The notes beneath the pieces were generated by a model. That model was not told the origin of the DNA and did not search any database. It saw nothing but the letters and a program-made list of their open reading frames with translations. DNA of 55,913 nucleotides from Candidatus Kapaibacterium sp. (lineage in GTDB: Bacteria > Bacteroidota > Ignavibacteria > Kapaibacteriales > UBA7675). Both the position numbers and the translations under genes were made by a program. The stretch covers positions 1 to 55,913 of the forward strand of contig JANQRB010000114.1 in assembly GCA_028284775.1 (NCBI GenBank), read 5' to 3'. Positions 7,770-16,088 of the stretch are shown piece after piece. How positions within the stretch are numbered: the stretch's first letter is position 1; every line of letters starts with the position of its first letter.

Positions 7770-10085
7770 TCAGCGTACCAGCGTAAAAGATTTCACCTCA
7801 AGGCCTTCCTTTGTGTCAAACTTCAGCAGATAGCGCCCGATGGGAATATGCCCCAAGCGAAGCGTAAGCTGCCGAATGCCCGCCAGGTCAGCCGCAAAGA
7901 CCTGCTGACCGACGATATTGTAGATCTCGGCCTTTCCCCAAAGCTCCTGATCGGAATTGACTTCGACATTGCGATTGACATCATCCACAGCTATTGCGAT
8001 ATTGGCATCCGGAGAGTTCAGATCATCAACCGAAGTGCTGCGCGCCCGAAGTGTCGTACGCACCGTATTCGTGATGATCGGCTCATTATAGTCGAAATAA
8101 ATCGCAGCGCGATTGCGAATCTCGCTGTTGACCGGCAGCCCCTGACGCAGATGCAGCTTATAGCTCAGAAAGCCCTGGCTGCCCTCTTCATCCTCACGCT
8201 TCGGCGCTAACTCGATGTTATTAAACTGCCATTCGACAATGTTCTTAGCATGCAGGCTGACGGAGTAAGTGTGACTGGCTGCTCCGAGTTGTAGCGTCTC
8301 GATATTAAACTGTTCACTCAGGGTGTCGAGGACACGCACGTTGCGCGCGGCAGCCGTGCCGACATTCTGAAAGCGGACCGTGTAGGTCAGAACCGTGTCG
8401 ATCAGCGATACCGAGCCTTCGCTGCCGGTACCGGCGGGGGCGACTTGTATATCGTTCGGGTCATAGGAGTTGCGGATGGCTACACAACTCTCGCTGTATG
8501 CTGCTCCGGCGCTGATGTCGGATCCACCCTGCTGGTCAGTCGTTAACTTGGCGCAGAGCGTTTGCCTGTTAAGCGAAGGATCGGCGGGAACCTGCAAACT
8601 GACGCTTATTACATCGCTGTGGCCGATTTCCAATGATTCAATGTCCCACTCGGCAATATTGACGGTGTAGCGCTCAGCCATCGGATTGGCGTCAAAGTCC
8701 GACAGAATTTTATCGTGGCAAAAGATAAGTTTTCCGCTGAAGGGGACGCTGCCTGTATTCCGATACTGTAAGCGATAAGTAATCTGCCGCCCGACTATGG
8801 CGCGACTCGAACTGACACTAAGCTCCAGGCGCCTGACGCTCGCCTGCGCTGTCAGTGGAAATTCGATGTTATACGCGCCCGTATTAGCGTCTTCGACCAG
8901 GACTGTTTGAGTTGCGCTCCCACAAGCGACACGCCATAAGTCTGAGCTTGCAAGCGTAATCCTGTACTCGCCGGGCTTGCGATACAAGCTAAAACGACCA
9001 TCTTTGCCCGTCAGCTGGAGGCTGTTGCTGTTTGCGTCTTCGATGACCAGCATCGGCAAGCCGGGTTCGTCAGCTGAGAAGGAACAATCACCATCTCTGT
9101 CGACAAACACCCTTCCGTCAATTCGACGCAGTTCGGTTTTAACGGACTTGTTGACGAAACGAAATCCTTTAATTTCCGGCGTGTTTTTGTATTTGTTGAC
9201 AATCTTTCCGCTGTTGACATCGTATGCAAAGCGTTTGGCGCCATGGTCGATCCAGATATTGCCGTTAAGCGCATCGAAGGCAGTACGCAGCAATCCATTG
9301 CCATTGTAGGGCAGTTCCACCTGACTTTGCCATGCACCTGACAAAGGATCGAAGGACCATAGTATCATCTGACTGGATGATATACTGCGCTCAAGAGCAA
9401 AAAAGTTTGCAGCGAGCGGATTAAACGAAATACTGCGTTTGCTGATACGACGTGATTCATCCAGCGTGTATCGGCTTACTATCGAGGCGTCTTGCCCGTC
9501 CAGCACCCGAAAGACTTCATCCGATCCGTAGGTAATGTAGAGATTCCTATGATAGTCATAAAAGGTATAGTAAGAGTTCTCGACTACCTCGCCTGGCAAC
9601 TGGCCAATAGTCCTTGCGGTTTCATTTTCCATGTTCAGCTCTGTTAACTGAGCAATCTTTTGTCGAATTTCCGACTCGTCCCATGAACGCGTAATTCCAA
9701 TTATTCGCTGGCGAATCGGATCATAGTGTCGATTTGCAATCGCAGAGGGCGAGGGAAAACTCTTCACAACCCGACCGTCACTTAAGCTCAACGCGAACTC
9801 AGCGCTAGTTTTCAGAGTGTAGGAATATGCCGAGTAGTTGTAAGTTCCAGCCTTCGAGTCGATAAGGGCATCCACGGTTGAGAAGCTTCGCCCATGCGGG
9901 AGCTCCTGATTAAGAAACTTCATTTTGCGTGTCTCGAAGTCGACGGAAACAAAGACAGGATCATAGGCTCTTATTATTATGCCGTAAGCGACACTCTTTT
10001 CAGCTTGCAGCAGAGCATTCCCACTCAGAAAAATCACCAGCAACACAAGCGGAATCATTGTTCGAGAGTTCATCATTTCACCCAT
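7770..10085 (-). CDS. T9SS cargo protein with DUF11/DUF7619-like domains (tandem paralogue 2)
   Basis: The product is up to 771 residues; starts at 10085, 10076 and 10073 are all possible because ATGs cluster there, and all give a signal peptide (TMIPLVLLVIFLSGNALLQA). Domain order matches the neighbour at 5297-7558: a propeller-like head (ALSLSDGRVVKSFPS, FDALNGNIWIDHG), an SdrD-B-like domain (VFVDRDGDCSFSADEPGLP), a DUF11-like repeat (GRQITYRLQYRNTGSVPFSG), a DUF7619-like domain (SYDPNDIQVAPAGTGSEGS, NRAAIYFDYNEPIITNTVRT) and a T9SS tail (LWGKAEIYNIVGQQV...IPIGRYLLKF, ending SFTLVR). The strong identity of the DUF7619-like part across the three copies against a divergent head suggests each copy presents a different surface. 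No catalytic residues are apparent. Confidence 0.85.
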   Translation of the reverse strand: MGEMMNSRTMIPLVLLVIFLSGNALLQAEKSVAYGIIIRAYDPVFVSVDFETRKMKFLNQELPHGRSFSTVDALIDSKAGTYNYSAYSYTLKTSAEFALSLSDGRVVKSFPSPSAIANRHYDPIRQRIIGITRSWDESEIRQKIAQLTELNMENETARTIGQLPGEVVENSYYTFYDYHRNLYITYGSDEVFRVLDGQDASIVSRYTLDESRRISKRSISFNPLAANFFALERSISSSQMILWSFDPLSGAWQSQVELPYNGNGLLRTAFDALNGNIWIDHGAKRFAYDVNSGKIVNKYKNTPEIKGFRFVNKSVKTELRRIDGRVFVDRDGDCSFSADEPGLPMLVIEDANSNSLQLTGKDGRFSLYRKPGEYRITLASSDLWRVACGSATQTVLVEDANTGAYNIEFPLTAQASVRRLELSVSSSRAIVGRQITYRLQYRNTGSVPFSGKLIFCHDKILSDFDANPMAERYTVNIAEWDIESLEIGHSDVISVSLQVPADPSLNRQTLCAKLTTDQQGGSDISAGAAYSESCVAIRNSYDPNDIQVAPAGTGSEGSVSLIDTVLTYTVRFQNVGTAAARNVRVLDTLSEQFNIETLQLGAASHTYSVSLHAKNIVEWQFNNIELAPKREDEEGSQGFLSYKLHLRQGLPVNSEIRNRAAIYFDYNEPIITNTVRTTLRARSTSVDDLNSPDANIAIAVDDVNRNVEVNSDQELWGKAEIYNIVGQQVFAADLAGIRQLTLRLGHIPIGRYLLKFDTKEGLEVKSFTLVR

Positions 10086-10322
10086 TCGCTTAAGAAACTC
10101 GTAACATTGAACATTAGTTAAAGTGGCTGCATAAATGCAATTGTGTTGTTCAGCATAGTTTGAGCGGTATTAACTGACACTATTGAAGAAAAAATGTGAA
10201 TTGTCATCCTGACGGCCGGAGAGACCCGAGCCACCTGTCTGTCTGTATTGTTCCGACGATTCTCACTTCCACACGACCGGCACATTAAGCACAAGGCCAT
10301 GTGGAAGTGAGTTGCTTTGCTT

Positions 10323-12590
10323 CTAGCGCACCAGCGTAAACGACTTGTGCACAGTGCCAGCCTGTGTCTCAATATGCAAGAGATAGCGTCCTATCGGCAC
10401 GTGTGCTAAATTCATCACAGCCGTCCGAACCCCGGACATGGTCCTGGTGTACATCTGTTGGCCGACTACATTATAGACTGTCAGGCGCCCTTGCAGGGAT
10501 ACACGTGATTTGAGTAAGATCGAACGCCCGTCTTCATCGGGTTGAATCTCAATCTTGTCTTCTAGGCCGCTATCTTCCACCGAAGTACTTCGCGCACTCA
10601 GTGTTGTCCGAACCGTGTTGGTAATGACAGGACTGTTGAAGTCGAAGTAGATCGCTGCGCGATTTTTGATTTCACGGCCGACAGGTAGATTCGGGCGCAG
10701 ATGAATCGCATACTTCAAAAAGCCGTTACTGCCGGCATCATCCTGACTCATAGCCGGCAGGTTAATATCCGCAAAGGTCCATTCCAGGATATTGTCATCC
10801 AGCAAGCGCAAGCTATACTTATGACTGGCCGCGCCGGGACGCAAGCTTACAATGTTTAAGTCCGGACTCAAAGTATCCAGTACTCGAACCGTCTGTGCTT
10901 CGGCTGTTCCGAGGTTTTGAAAGCGAATTGTATAGGTCAGCACCGTGTCGACAAGTGAAATGGCCCCTTCTTCACCAAGCCCCGCCGGGTAAACCTGCAT
11001 GTCGTTCGGATCAAGGGCATTGCGGACGTCTTCGCATATTTCATCGTATTCCAGCGAGCTCAGCAGTTCGGGATCGGTTTGTGTATCGCTTGTTAATTTG
11101 GCGCAAATTTCAGTCCCGGCAAGCGTTTCGTCGGCAGGCACCCTGAGTTTGACTCGCATCTCCCCTCCATGGCCAATCGGCAGGTAGCGGATATCCCATT
11201 CGGCAACATTTTGCGTATAGCGGCTGGGATCGGGATGCGACTCGAAACCTGTTAAGAGTTCATTATGACAGAATGCCACCGTACCGGAATACGGCAGTGT
11301 GCCGTAATTGCGATAAGAGAGCTGGTAATGGACTTCACGTCCCACGACAAGCGGCCCCGATATCAAACTGACTTCCAACCGCTGAACATCGGCGGCAGCT
11401 TCCATGGCAAAATCCAGCCCGCTGATTTCGGTCTCATTGCTGTTTATTTCGGCGCTGAGCGGCAAGCTGGCACAACTGTTCCGCCAGTAATGCGGCAGGT
11501 TAACACTGACGGTGTGCGAGCCGAGCGGACGACGTAGTTTGTATTCGCCATTCTCATCGCTTAGCGCATAGGACGGTCCGGGCAAAAATTCCAGCACTAC
11601 TCTTGACAATGGATTGTCAGTCGCGCTGAAGCGGCAATCCCGATCGCTGTCCCGATACACCCGGCCGCGAAAAAAACCGCCCGCAACGCTTGCGCTGCTG
11701 TTGTGAATCTGAAAGCCGGCAATCCATGGCTCTAAAGTAGACAGAGTGTGCCTCTTTTCGCCCGTCTTTATATCATAGGCTGTTCGTCCGGACGAATGAT
11801 ATAGCCACAGCAGCTGTCGTTCATGGTCAATAGCCCGCTCGCACAGTTGCATTCCTTCGCCATTGAGCGCCACTCGACTGTTGATTGTACCGTTTAGCGG
11901 TTCAAAGTGAATGAATTCGGCCGCCGAAGCGTTATCAGGCGCTATAGTCACAGCGGCTACTGCAGACTTGCCGGGATCATACAGAAGATTCCTGATGACC
12001 TCCGATATAAAATAGCTGCTGATTCTGCTACCGTCACCGGCCCTGTAAACATGAAAACCGCTCTGGGTTCCGCCGATAACAAAGAGTTCGTTCTGGAAGT
12101 CATAGGCCGATCCGCAGAGCTCCATTCGTTCAAGTCCTTCAAGCGGGGCAATGGTAGAAACAAGTTCATTGACAATATCCACCTCGATCAGAAAATAGCG
12201 ATCCTGGCGTCGCTCAATACCCAGGACGCGATTCCGGATCGGATCATACTGCAATTCGAACAGGCTTCTTGTTGTCGGAATGCTCTTGATTATGCGGCCG
12301 TCATCCAGGCTGAGTACGACGATCGTGACGTAATCCTGGTCAGCGCCGGGATCGTGCATGCCAAAGATGTAGTAGTCATCAACGGTGTTAATAACTGAAG
12401 TGCCGATTTGCATCCCATGCTGCATCACAAGATTGTCATTGAGAACAGTGCGCTCAAAGGTCGTGAGATTTAGCGCGACAAATGACGATGTTCCGATACC
12501 GGCATTGATGCCGTAGGCAAATCCCGTTTTGGCTTGCGCCCCGATCGGAGCGGATAAAAGCAGTGCAAGAAGTAAGAGACATATACGCAT
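10323..12590 (-). CDS. T9SS cargo protein with DUF11/DUF7619-like domains (tandem paralogue 3)
   Basis: Start 12590 is preferred: it gives a signal peptide (MRICLLLLALLLSAPIGAQA) and follows aggttgcgcg, a plausible ribosome site; the longer frame adds 14 residues. The 755-residue product repeats the layout of the two downstream paralogues: a propeller-like head (LSLDDGRIIKSIPTTRS, FEPLNGTINSRV), an SdrD-B-like domain (GRVYRDSDRDCRFSATDNPL), a DUF11-like repeat (GREVHYQLSYRNYGTLPYSG), a DUF7619-like domain (LDPNDMQVYPAGLGEEG, NRAAIYFDFNSPVITNTVRT) and a T9SS tail (LQGRLTVYNVVGQQMYT, ending SFTLVR). It is the first of the three in transcription order. Spacings of 211-237 nt between copies suggest separate transcription or at least internal promoters. 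Confidence 0.85.
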   Translation of the reverse strand: MRICLLLLALLLSAPIGAQAKTGFAYGINAGIGTSSFVALNLTTFERTVLNDNLVMQHGMQIGTSVINTVDDYYIFGMHDPGADQDYVTIVVLSLDDGRIIKSIPTTRSLFELQYDPIRNRVLGIERRQDRYFLIEVDIVNELVSTIAPLEGLERMELCGSAYDFQNELFVIGGTQSGFHVYRAGDGSRISSYFISEVIRNLLYDPGKSAVAAVTIAPDNASAAEFIHFEPLNGTINSRVALNGEGMQLCERAIDHERQLLWLYHSSGRTAYDIKTGEKRHTLSTLEPWIAGFQIHNSSASVAGGFFRGRVYRDSDRDCRFSATDNPLSRVVLEFLPGPSYALSDENGEYKLRRPLGSHTVSVNLPHYWRNSCASLPLSAEINSNETEISGLDFAMEAAADVQRLEVSLISGPLVVGREVHYQLSYRNYGTLPYSGTVAFCHNELLTGFESHPDPSRYTQNVAEWDIRYLPIGHGGEMRVKLRVPADETLAGTEICAKLTSDTQTDPELLSSLEYDEICEDVRNALDPNDMQVYPAGLGEEGAISLVDTVLTYTIRFQNLGTAEAQTVRVLDTLSPDLNIVSLRPGAASHKYSLRLLDDNILEWTFADINLPAMSQDDAGSNGFLKYAIHLRPNLPVGREIKNRAAIYFDFNSPVITNTVRTTLSARSTSVEDSGLEDKIEIQPDEDGRSILLKSRVSLQGRLTVYNVVGQQMYTRTMSGVRTAVMNLAHVPIGRYLLHIETQAGTVHKSFTLVR

Positions 12591-12710
12591 CGCGCAACCT
12601 GTATTTTTGTTAATGAGTCTATCCAGCGTCAATTGTTTAATTGTATGTTCAACTTTTCGCTAAACGAGGCTGAGCGCTCGGCAGTCGCTAAACAGAATGT
12701 TTAACAATCG

Positions 12711-14075
12711 TCAGAAGTGCAGATCCACTCCATAGACCAGCCCCAGCTTGCTGACTTCCTGCCATGCGCCAAAGAGATAAGAAGCTTCCAGACCAAAGTG
12801 CAGGCCCAGAGCAGACGATGCCCTGTAGCGCAGCCCCGGCTGAAGCTTCGTCAGGCTGCCGGCATTTGCGATGCCGAACAGGACGCGGGTATAGGGCTCG
12901 AAACCCCAAAGCCGGCCGCCTTCGCCGGCCTGCCAGTTCAACCCCAGCCCCAGCCATTCGATATGGTTTTGTTGCGAGAGTTCATTGTTCGTCAGCACAG
13001 TCAAGGGCATCAGCTCGCGTCCGTATTCAATCCCCAAAGCCCAGTGATCGCCGATTGCGTAGCTCGCCGCAAGAGTGAGATTGTCGACCCCCGGCATTGC
13101 CTCGCGGGTGAATTCCTGCTTGCCCGACCAGGCGAGACCGCTTAAACCGCCGGCGCTAAAGCGGAAGCGGCGCAGCCTAAGCGGCAGGTCTTCCCCGTCG
13201 CCAATCGCCAATGCAACAAGGTCCCGCGACAGGCTCCGAGACGATCCATGATTAGTCCGGCCGCCAAGTCCACTCAAAGCTTGCAATGACGCCGGCTGAA
13301 CCAGGAATTCCGATACGCCGCCAATGCTCTGCGCCACCATGCCCGACGAAGCGGGATTGATGAGCTCCCTTGCGCGCCCTGCTGGATTAAGGCTCTGCAC
13401 CTTGCTGTTTGCCGCTAAGCCCGGACCGCTCGGAATCCACTCCTCCGGGTCGGCTTCCCGCCGCGAAGGTGTTCGGACGGCTGCTGACGATTCTGTCATC
13501 TCCGCTTTCGTCGCGCCAATCCGCTTGTGGGAAAGCATCGCGGATGCAGCATGAGGAGCCGCCCCGGATGTCTGGGTCGGCGAGGTAGACGGCGAAGACA
13601 CAGGCTCGCGGCTCGGGGTAGATCGGTCGGGATGATCGGCATCGGCGGAATGGCTGTTGAAATGGGATTCCTGCTTCGGCGCTGAGGGGCGATCCGACGA
13701 GTCGACGGCAAGAATGATACTGACAACCAGTAGTGTTGACATCAGCAGCGAGGCAAGGATCGTCGCGCCGCCGGAGCCGGTCATCAGCCCACTGGCGAGG
13801 GCGCTGCCGGAGCCGGCTCCACTGCTGCGAATGACAGCCGGGGCTGCCATCCCGGCTCGTTCCAACAATGAAGCCTTGACCTGCGGCGGAAGATTCAGGC
13901 TGCCTTTGCGCGCGTCCAGAGCATCCCGGATTGCCAGCGCCTGCTGGAATTGCTCCTGCAACTCACTGTCGCCGGCCATCGCGGCGAAAAGCGCGTGCTG
14001 TTCGACGTCGCTGGCCTCACCGTCCAGAAACAGGTCGATCAGATCATTGAAGGACTGATGATTAAGAGAGTTCAT
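12711..14075 (-). CDS. Anti-sigma factor-like membrane protein with C-terminal barrel-like domain
   Basis: The 454-residue product starts 17 nt after the sigma factor gene, behind GAGG, so the two are translated from one transcript. Residues 1-75 resemble the cytoplasmic sigma-binding domain of Bacteroidota anti-sigma factors (DLIDLFLDGEASDVEQHALF..., then RDALDARKG), but there is no zinc HxxxCxxC motif. A single membrane helix lies at ~103-124 (GATILASLLMSTLLVVSIILAV). Residues ~125-260 are a Ser/Pro/Ala-rich periplasmic linker. Residues ~285-454 alternate in the manner of an outer-membrane beta-barrel (WALGIEYGRELMPL, IEWLGLGLNWQAGE, LQPGLRYRASSALGLHFGLEASY) and end in Phe (YGVDLHF). It probably holds the sigma factor inactive and senses an envelope signal through the barrel-like domain; the mechanism is inference. 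Confidence 0.75.
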   Translation of the reverse strand: MNSLNHQSFNDLIDLFLDGEASDVEQHALFAAMAGDSELQEQFQQALAIRDALDARKGSLNLPPQVKASLLERAGMAAPAVIRSSGAGSGSALASGLMTGSGGATILASLLMSTLLVVSIILAVDSSDRPSAPKQESHFNSHSADADHPDRSTPSREPVSSPSTSPTQTSGAAPHAASAMLSHKRIGATKAEMTESSAAVRTPSRREADPEEWIPSGPGLAANSKVQSLNPAGRARELINPASSGMVAQSIGGVSEFLVQPASLQALSGLGGRTNHGSSRSLSRDLVALAIGDGEDLPLRLRRFRFSAGGLSGLAWSGKQEFTREAMPGVDNLTLAASYAIGDHWALGIEYGRELMPLTVLTNNELSQQNHIEWLGLGLNWQAGEGGRLWGFEPYTRVLFGIANAGSLTKLQPGLRYRASSALGLHFGLEASYLFGAWQEVSKLGLVYGVDLHF

Positions 14076-14092
14076 ACTTTCCTCATCGGCTA

Positions 14093-14704
14093 CTATTCGA
14101 GCTTGTCGGCGAAATAAGGCAGGAGAATGGAACGTAGTTTCTGTTTGGCGCGCACGACGCGATTGCGCACCGTATGCAGCGGTATCTCCATTAACTCCGC
14201 TATTTCCTTGTAAGACAATCCGCCATAGGTCTGAAGGATCAAAGCCTCGCGGTAGTCTTCGCTGAGTAAATCGAGCGCCATCTGTACCAGGCCTTCCAGT
14301 TCGCGTGCCTCCACTGTCTGTTCGACCGGGGGCAAATGCTCCTCCACCAGCTCGTCATGCTGCCAGCGGAGAGCTTTTTTGGCATTGAGGCACAGGTTGC
14401 GGGCGATGCGCAGCACAAAGGCCGGTACATTGGTCATCCGGCGTTCCCCGTCGGCGGATTGAAGCAGGCGTAGAAATGCTTCCTGCACGTAATCCTGCGC
14501 CAGTTCGCGGTTACCCAAAATCTGCGCACAATATTGATACACCCGCGGAGCATGCCGATCGTAGAGTTCACAAAAAGCGTCCTTGCGGGCGGCGGCGCCC
14601 TGACCGAGCATCCGGTAGAGTTCCAAATCTGACTGCGTTTGTAAGGAGTTGGTCGCCACGGCCCCTGCGCTTGTTTTGTGCGAATCTGAATGACGAGAGC
14701 CCAT
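14093..14704 (-). CDS. ECF-family RNA polymerase sigma factor
   Basis: This 203-residue protein shows both ECF sigma domains. Sigma-2 is at ~40-115 (FCELYDRHAPRVYQYCAQIL...QDYVQEAFLRLLQ...VPAFVLRIARNLCLN), which binds core polymerase and the -10 element. Sigma-4 is at ~140-195 (LSEDYREALILQTYGGLSYKEIAELMEIPLHTVRNRVVRAKQKLR), a helix-turn-helix that reads the -35 element. Sigma-1.1 and -3 are absent, as expected for the class. It is followed by an anti-sigma-like membrane gene 17 nt away, so its activity is probably controlled by that protein. ECF genes often regulate their own operon, but no obvious promoter can be pointed to upstream. Its targets may include the nearby secreted-protein genes; this is a guess from proximity. 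Confidence 0.92.
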   Translation of the reverse strand: MGSRHSDSHKTSAGAVATNSLQTQSDLELYRMLGQGAAARKDAFCELYDRHAPRVYQYCAQILGNRELAQDYVQEAFLRLLQSADGERRMTNVPAFVLRIARNLCLNAKKALRWQHDELVEEHLPPVEQTVEARELEGLVQMALDLLSEDYREALILQTYGGLSYKEIAELMEIPLHTVRNRVVRAKQKLRSILLPYFADKLE

Positions 14705-15015
14705 TGCTCGCTGATTCTACCGATAGTAACAACTCAGCTCGGGCTTTGTATCAATGACCCTTCGAGGAATGAAATCGAGCTGCCTGAGGCCTCGGGTACT
14801 GGATGTTGCGCTATGCCGAACAGTCAATTGCCGGCCGCCCACTATCCTGCACCATTCCCTTTTCAGCCGCGAAGACACAGCCGAATCGATCCCGGAAGAC
14901 ACGCGGGAGCGCAAAGCGTAAAAAAATGCCGGGGACATTTGTGCAATCAATTGCTAAATTTGCCTATTCAGCGCAGTGGGAAATTGATATTCATTCAGCA
15001 TACCAAATCTTCGCT
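14705..15015. other. Divergent intergenic region
   Basis: This 311-nt region lies between the divergent sigma factor and lipoprotein genes. A -7-like TAAATTTG is present for the plus-strand gene (see separate entry). No tRNA, ncRNA or further gene is recognised. Confidence 0.5.
14955..14962 (+). promoter_or_regulatory. Candidate -7 element (TAAATTTG) of the lipoprotein gene
   Basis: TAAATTTG matches the Bacteroidota -7 consensus TAnnTTTG and lies 53 nt before the ATG at 15016. No TTG is found at the expected 20-nt spacing, so the call rests on the -7 element only. Confidence 0.35.
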
Positions 15016-15609
15016 ATGAAAGCACTTACAGCTGGTATTCTTGTCATGGGCTTATGCCTGGCCTGCGGTCCCGCCTCCGAGCAGCAGCCTCCAACCGATG
15101 AACACAGCGCGGTACAAGAAGAAAGCCGACTCGAGACTGCCGTGCCCCTGGGCAGTAAAGAACGCGTTTTGGCCGAAGCGCGCGCCCGTGAAGAGGCACG
15201 CAAGCAAGCCGAGCTGGAAGCGGAACGGCTGGCCGCCGAGCAGCGCAAAAAGCTTGAATCGCAGCAGGTGGAACAGCGGGAACGCGAGAACCCGGGGGTG
15301 TATCTGCAATTCGAGTCAAAGTACGAATCGACATTTGACAAGGGTGACGACATTCGCGTAACGATATACAACTACGCGACGGTCACCGAGTACCACAACA
15401 TCGAAGTAACGCTTGCATTTCGCAAAAAAGGCGGCAAGCTGCTGCGAAGCGACAGCTACAAGCTCAAGTCGCGCGTTCCCCCGGCCGATCTGCGCAACGA
15501 ATCTCTCAAGATGCAGGATCCGCCCTACGATTGGGTCCCCTTTGTTGACGAGTATGAATTGACACTGAAAGAAGCGAAGGCGCGAAAGCTGTTGAAGAAA
15601 GGCGCCTGA
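15016..15609 (+). CDS. Predicted lipoprotein with coiled-coil segment
   Basis: Start 15016 is chosen because it opens a lipoprotein signal (MKALTAGILVMGLCLACG; lipobox LCLAC, Cys17); the longer frame upstream has no sensible sequence. The product is 197 residues. Residues ~50-95 are an Ala/Glu/Lys/Arg-rich helix likely to form a coiled coil (RVLAEARAREEARKQAELE...). Residues ~95-180 look like a beta sandwich of the kind found in envelope proteins (VYLQFESKYESTFDKGDDIRV, YHNIEVTLAFRKKGGKLL). It does not match a family I can name. It is probably attached to the inner face of the outer membrane and reaches across the periplasm with the coiled coil. Confidence 0.75.
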   Translation: MKALTAGILVMGLCLACGPASEQQPPTDEHSAVQEESRLETAVPLGSKERVLAEARAREEARKQAELEAERLAAEQRKKLESQQVEQRERENPGVYLQFESKYESTFDKGDDIRVTIYNYATVTEYHNIEVTLAFRKKGGKLLRSDSYKLKSRVPPADLRNESLKMQDPPYDWVPFVDEYELTLKEAKARKLLKKGA

Positions 15610-16088
15610 AAATTGACCGCCATTGTTTCAATCGATCCCAGCCTGAATCCCGGGCCGAGCCGAGCTCTATAGTTTGCACACGGATAAATTCAGCATCCGG
15701 CGCTGCCGGAAGCTCACCAGAACGCATGTCCCCATTACCGCTAAAGGGAATTGTGCGGCATTGATTTGTTTCCCATCTTGTCAGACCTTCAAAAGTACTC
15801 GGCATCGATGCAATCATCAGCCGTGAATCTTGCTTGTTGCGCCCGATATTTAGAAACGTGTGGATTTGCCGCGAAACGAGATTATGTCTTTCCGCTGGCA
15901 AACTCTTCCAGCTGCGACACTCTCCGGATTCAGGGCTGCTGCCTGGATTCTGAAAATCAAGCTGAAACTCCCATTCAGCGATGCGCGATGACAGGTTTGT
16001 TACAAGAGTCCGGCGGAACTGCCGATTGCAGTTTGCCGGTGTTCGGCAAAAACGGTCACCTGTTGAGAGTCCGCAATTGCAGTAAAGT
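15610..16088. other. Intergenic region, 479 nt
   Basis: Frames on both strands are open for over 100 codons but lack domain-like patterns and start with no ribosome site, so I treat them as chance. I see no RNA gene or terminator hairpin. Confidence 0.45.
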
